Below are positions 5,111 through 5,649 of a DNA stretch of 5,649 nucleotides, one piece after another (positions within the stretch are counted from its first letter, which is position 1; every line of letters starts with the position of its first letter). The notes beneath the pieces were generated by a model. That model ran no database searches. It was not told the DNA's origin and worked only from the letters and a program-made list of their open reading frames with translations. The position numbers were made by a program, and so were the translations under genes. The DNA comes from an uncultured Caryophanales bacterium (lineage in GTDB: Bacteria > Bacillota_I > Bacilli_A > Izemoplasmatales > Hujiaoplasmataceae). The stretch covers positions 1 through 5,649 of the forward strand of contig CALGNF010000062.1 in NCBI GenBank assembly GCA_937958685.1, read 5' to 3'.

Positions 5111-5603
5111 CCAATGCTCTCCTTTCTCGCCAAAGCCTGTTCCGTGATGATCAGCGCCGTGGTGGCCATGTTAAGTGCTTCATAGTAATAGCGCGTTAGA
5201 TTCGGAGCTTTGATGAGATTGGCATGCATCGTGGCGAATACTTCTTTCGCTTGGCGTAGACCGGCCTCGGTGCGGACGATGCCGACGAATTCGTCCATAT
5301 AGTCGCCGATCCGTTTGCGGATTGGCTTGTAGTTGAAATTGTAGTTGGGTAATTCAGGAAGTTCGATTTCAGGACCAAAGTCCGTGTGTTCGAGGACGGC
5401 GTTGATCTTGTTGGCGGCAGCCTTGCCGAAAACGATGCATTCCAGGAGGGAATTGGATGCCAGGCGGTTGGCGCCATGCACACCGGTATGCGCGACTTCG
5501 CCGACCGCAAACAGATTTTTGACACTGGTCTCTCCCTGATGATTGGTTTTGATGCCGCCGCAACTGAAATGCTCGCAGGGCGCGACCGGCAAAAGATCCC
5601 TTC
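5089..5603 (-). CDS. nadB: L-aspartate oxidase, C-terminal third (5' end cut off)
   Basis: About 170 residues remain, from RDLLPVAP to the TGA at 5091-5089; the FAD-binding N-terminus lies beyond the adapter. The enzyme oxidises L-aspartate to iminoaspartate, the first step of de novo NAD synthesis with NadA, using oxygen or fumarate as acceptor. CEHFSCGGIKT matches the active-site histidine segment (H-x-x-GGI-T). GEVAHTGVHGANRLASNSLLE is the hallmark FAD and substrate segment of the aspartate oxidase/succinate dehydrogenase family, in its NadB form. A helical C-terminal domain follows (about 85-160). The usual R-x-ESRG-H motif near the end reads RKESIGCHFRLN, with Ile for Arg, and the protein stops at once. 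There is no frameshift in the visible part. It probably forms an operon with the overlapping PHP gene; its promoter is outside the window. Confidence 0.93.
5108..5125 (-). promoter_or_regulatory. Shine-Dalgarno site of the PHP gene, inside nadB
   Basis: On the minus strand AAAGGAG (5125-5119) stands 8 bases before ATG (5110-5108). It lies within the nadB codons for Arg-Lys-Glu-Ser, so translation of the PHP gene can start before nadB translation ends. Confidence 0.75.
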
Positions 5604-5649
5604 AGATCGGAAGAGCACACGTCTGAACTCCAGTCACCGAATACGATCT
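5604..5649 (+). other. Illumina P7 adapter with i7 index (not genomic)
   Basis: The sequence from AGATCGGAAGAGCACACG to CCAGTCAC (5604-5637) is the TruSeq Read 2 adapter. It is followed by an 8-base index CGAATACG (5638-5645) and ATCT (5646-5649), the start of the P7 flow-cell sequence, of which 20 bases are missing. Genomic sequence ends at 5603. Confidence 0.99.

Noticed and set aside
43..5603. Mycoplasma-like genetic code (TGA read as Trp)
   Set aside because: TGA ends galK, the acetyltransferase, obg, the PHP gene and nadB at the expected family lengths or termini.
43..5603. Chimeric joining of unrelated fragments inside the insert
   Set aside because: No adapter sequence is seen inside the insert and every junction between genes falls in a plausible intergenic region with terminators or overlaps; nothing requires a chimera.

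Overview
The window is a 5,561-bp piece of bacterial DNA (43-5603) lying between two synthetic Illumina library adapters (1-42 and 5604-5649). The sequence therefore looks like one adapter-ligated library molecule read end to end. The genes cut at each edge (galK and nadB) are cut by library fragmentation, not by biology.

The host looks like a member of the Bacillota or a close relative. Obg has the C-terminal OCT domain and a Bacillus-like G domain, Shine-Dalgarno sites are strong (AAGGAG, GGAGG, AAAGGAG), genes are compact, and coding DNA of moderate GC is separated by very AT-rich spacers. TGA is the stop of five of the seven genes, so the code is standard and not the Mycoplasma code. I cannot place it more finely; an Erysipelotrichia-like or early-branching Mollicutes-related lineage is only a guess.

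Layout. (1) A plus-strand set: the tail of galactokinase, a GNAT acetyltransferase joined to it by an ATGA overlap, and the ribosome-assembly GTPase gene obg 27 bp later. (2) A 212-bp spacer with a core of about 19% GC, holding a probable promoter. (3) ruvA (plus strand, GTG start) without ruvB, closed by a hairpin that can end transcription in both directions. (4) A convergent minus-strand asparaginase gene with its own extended -10 promoter. (5) A 549-bp gap without a recognisable protein gene but with several inverted and direct repeats and a possible short minus-strand transcript. (6) A minus-strand pair, nadB (L-aspartate oxidase, 5' end missing) overlapping a PHP-family phosphoesterase gene, ended by an intrinsic terminator.

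How the genes relate. Asparaginase makes aspartate, and L-aspartate oxidase uses aspartate in the first step of de novo NAD synthesis. They are separate transcription units, so the link is metabolic only. Obg and RuvA are housekeeping genes in less usual company. I see no defence system, mobile element, CRISPR array or RNA gene of a known family. The points most worth a second look are the adapters, the two competing starts of the PHP gene inside nadB, the odd nadB C-terminus, and the repeats and possible small transcript in the 549-bp gap.
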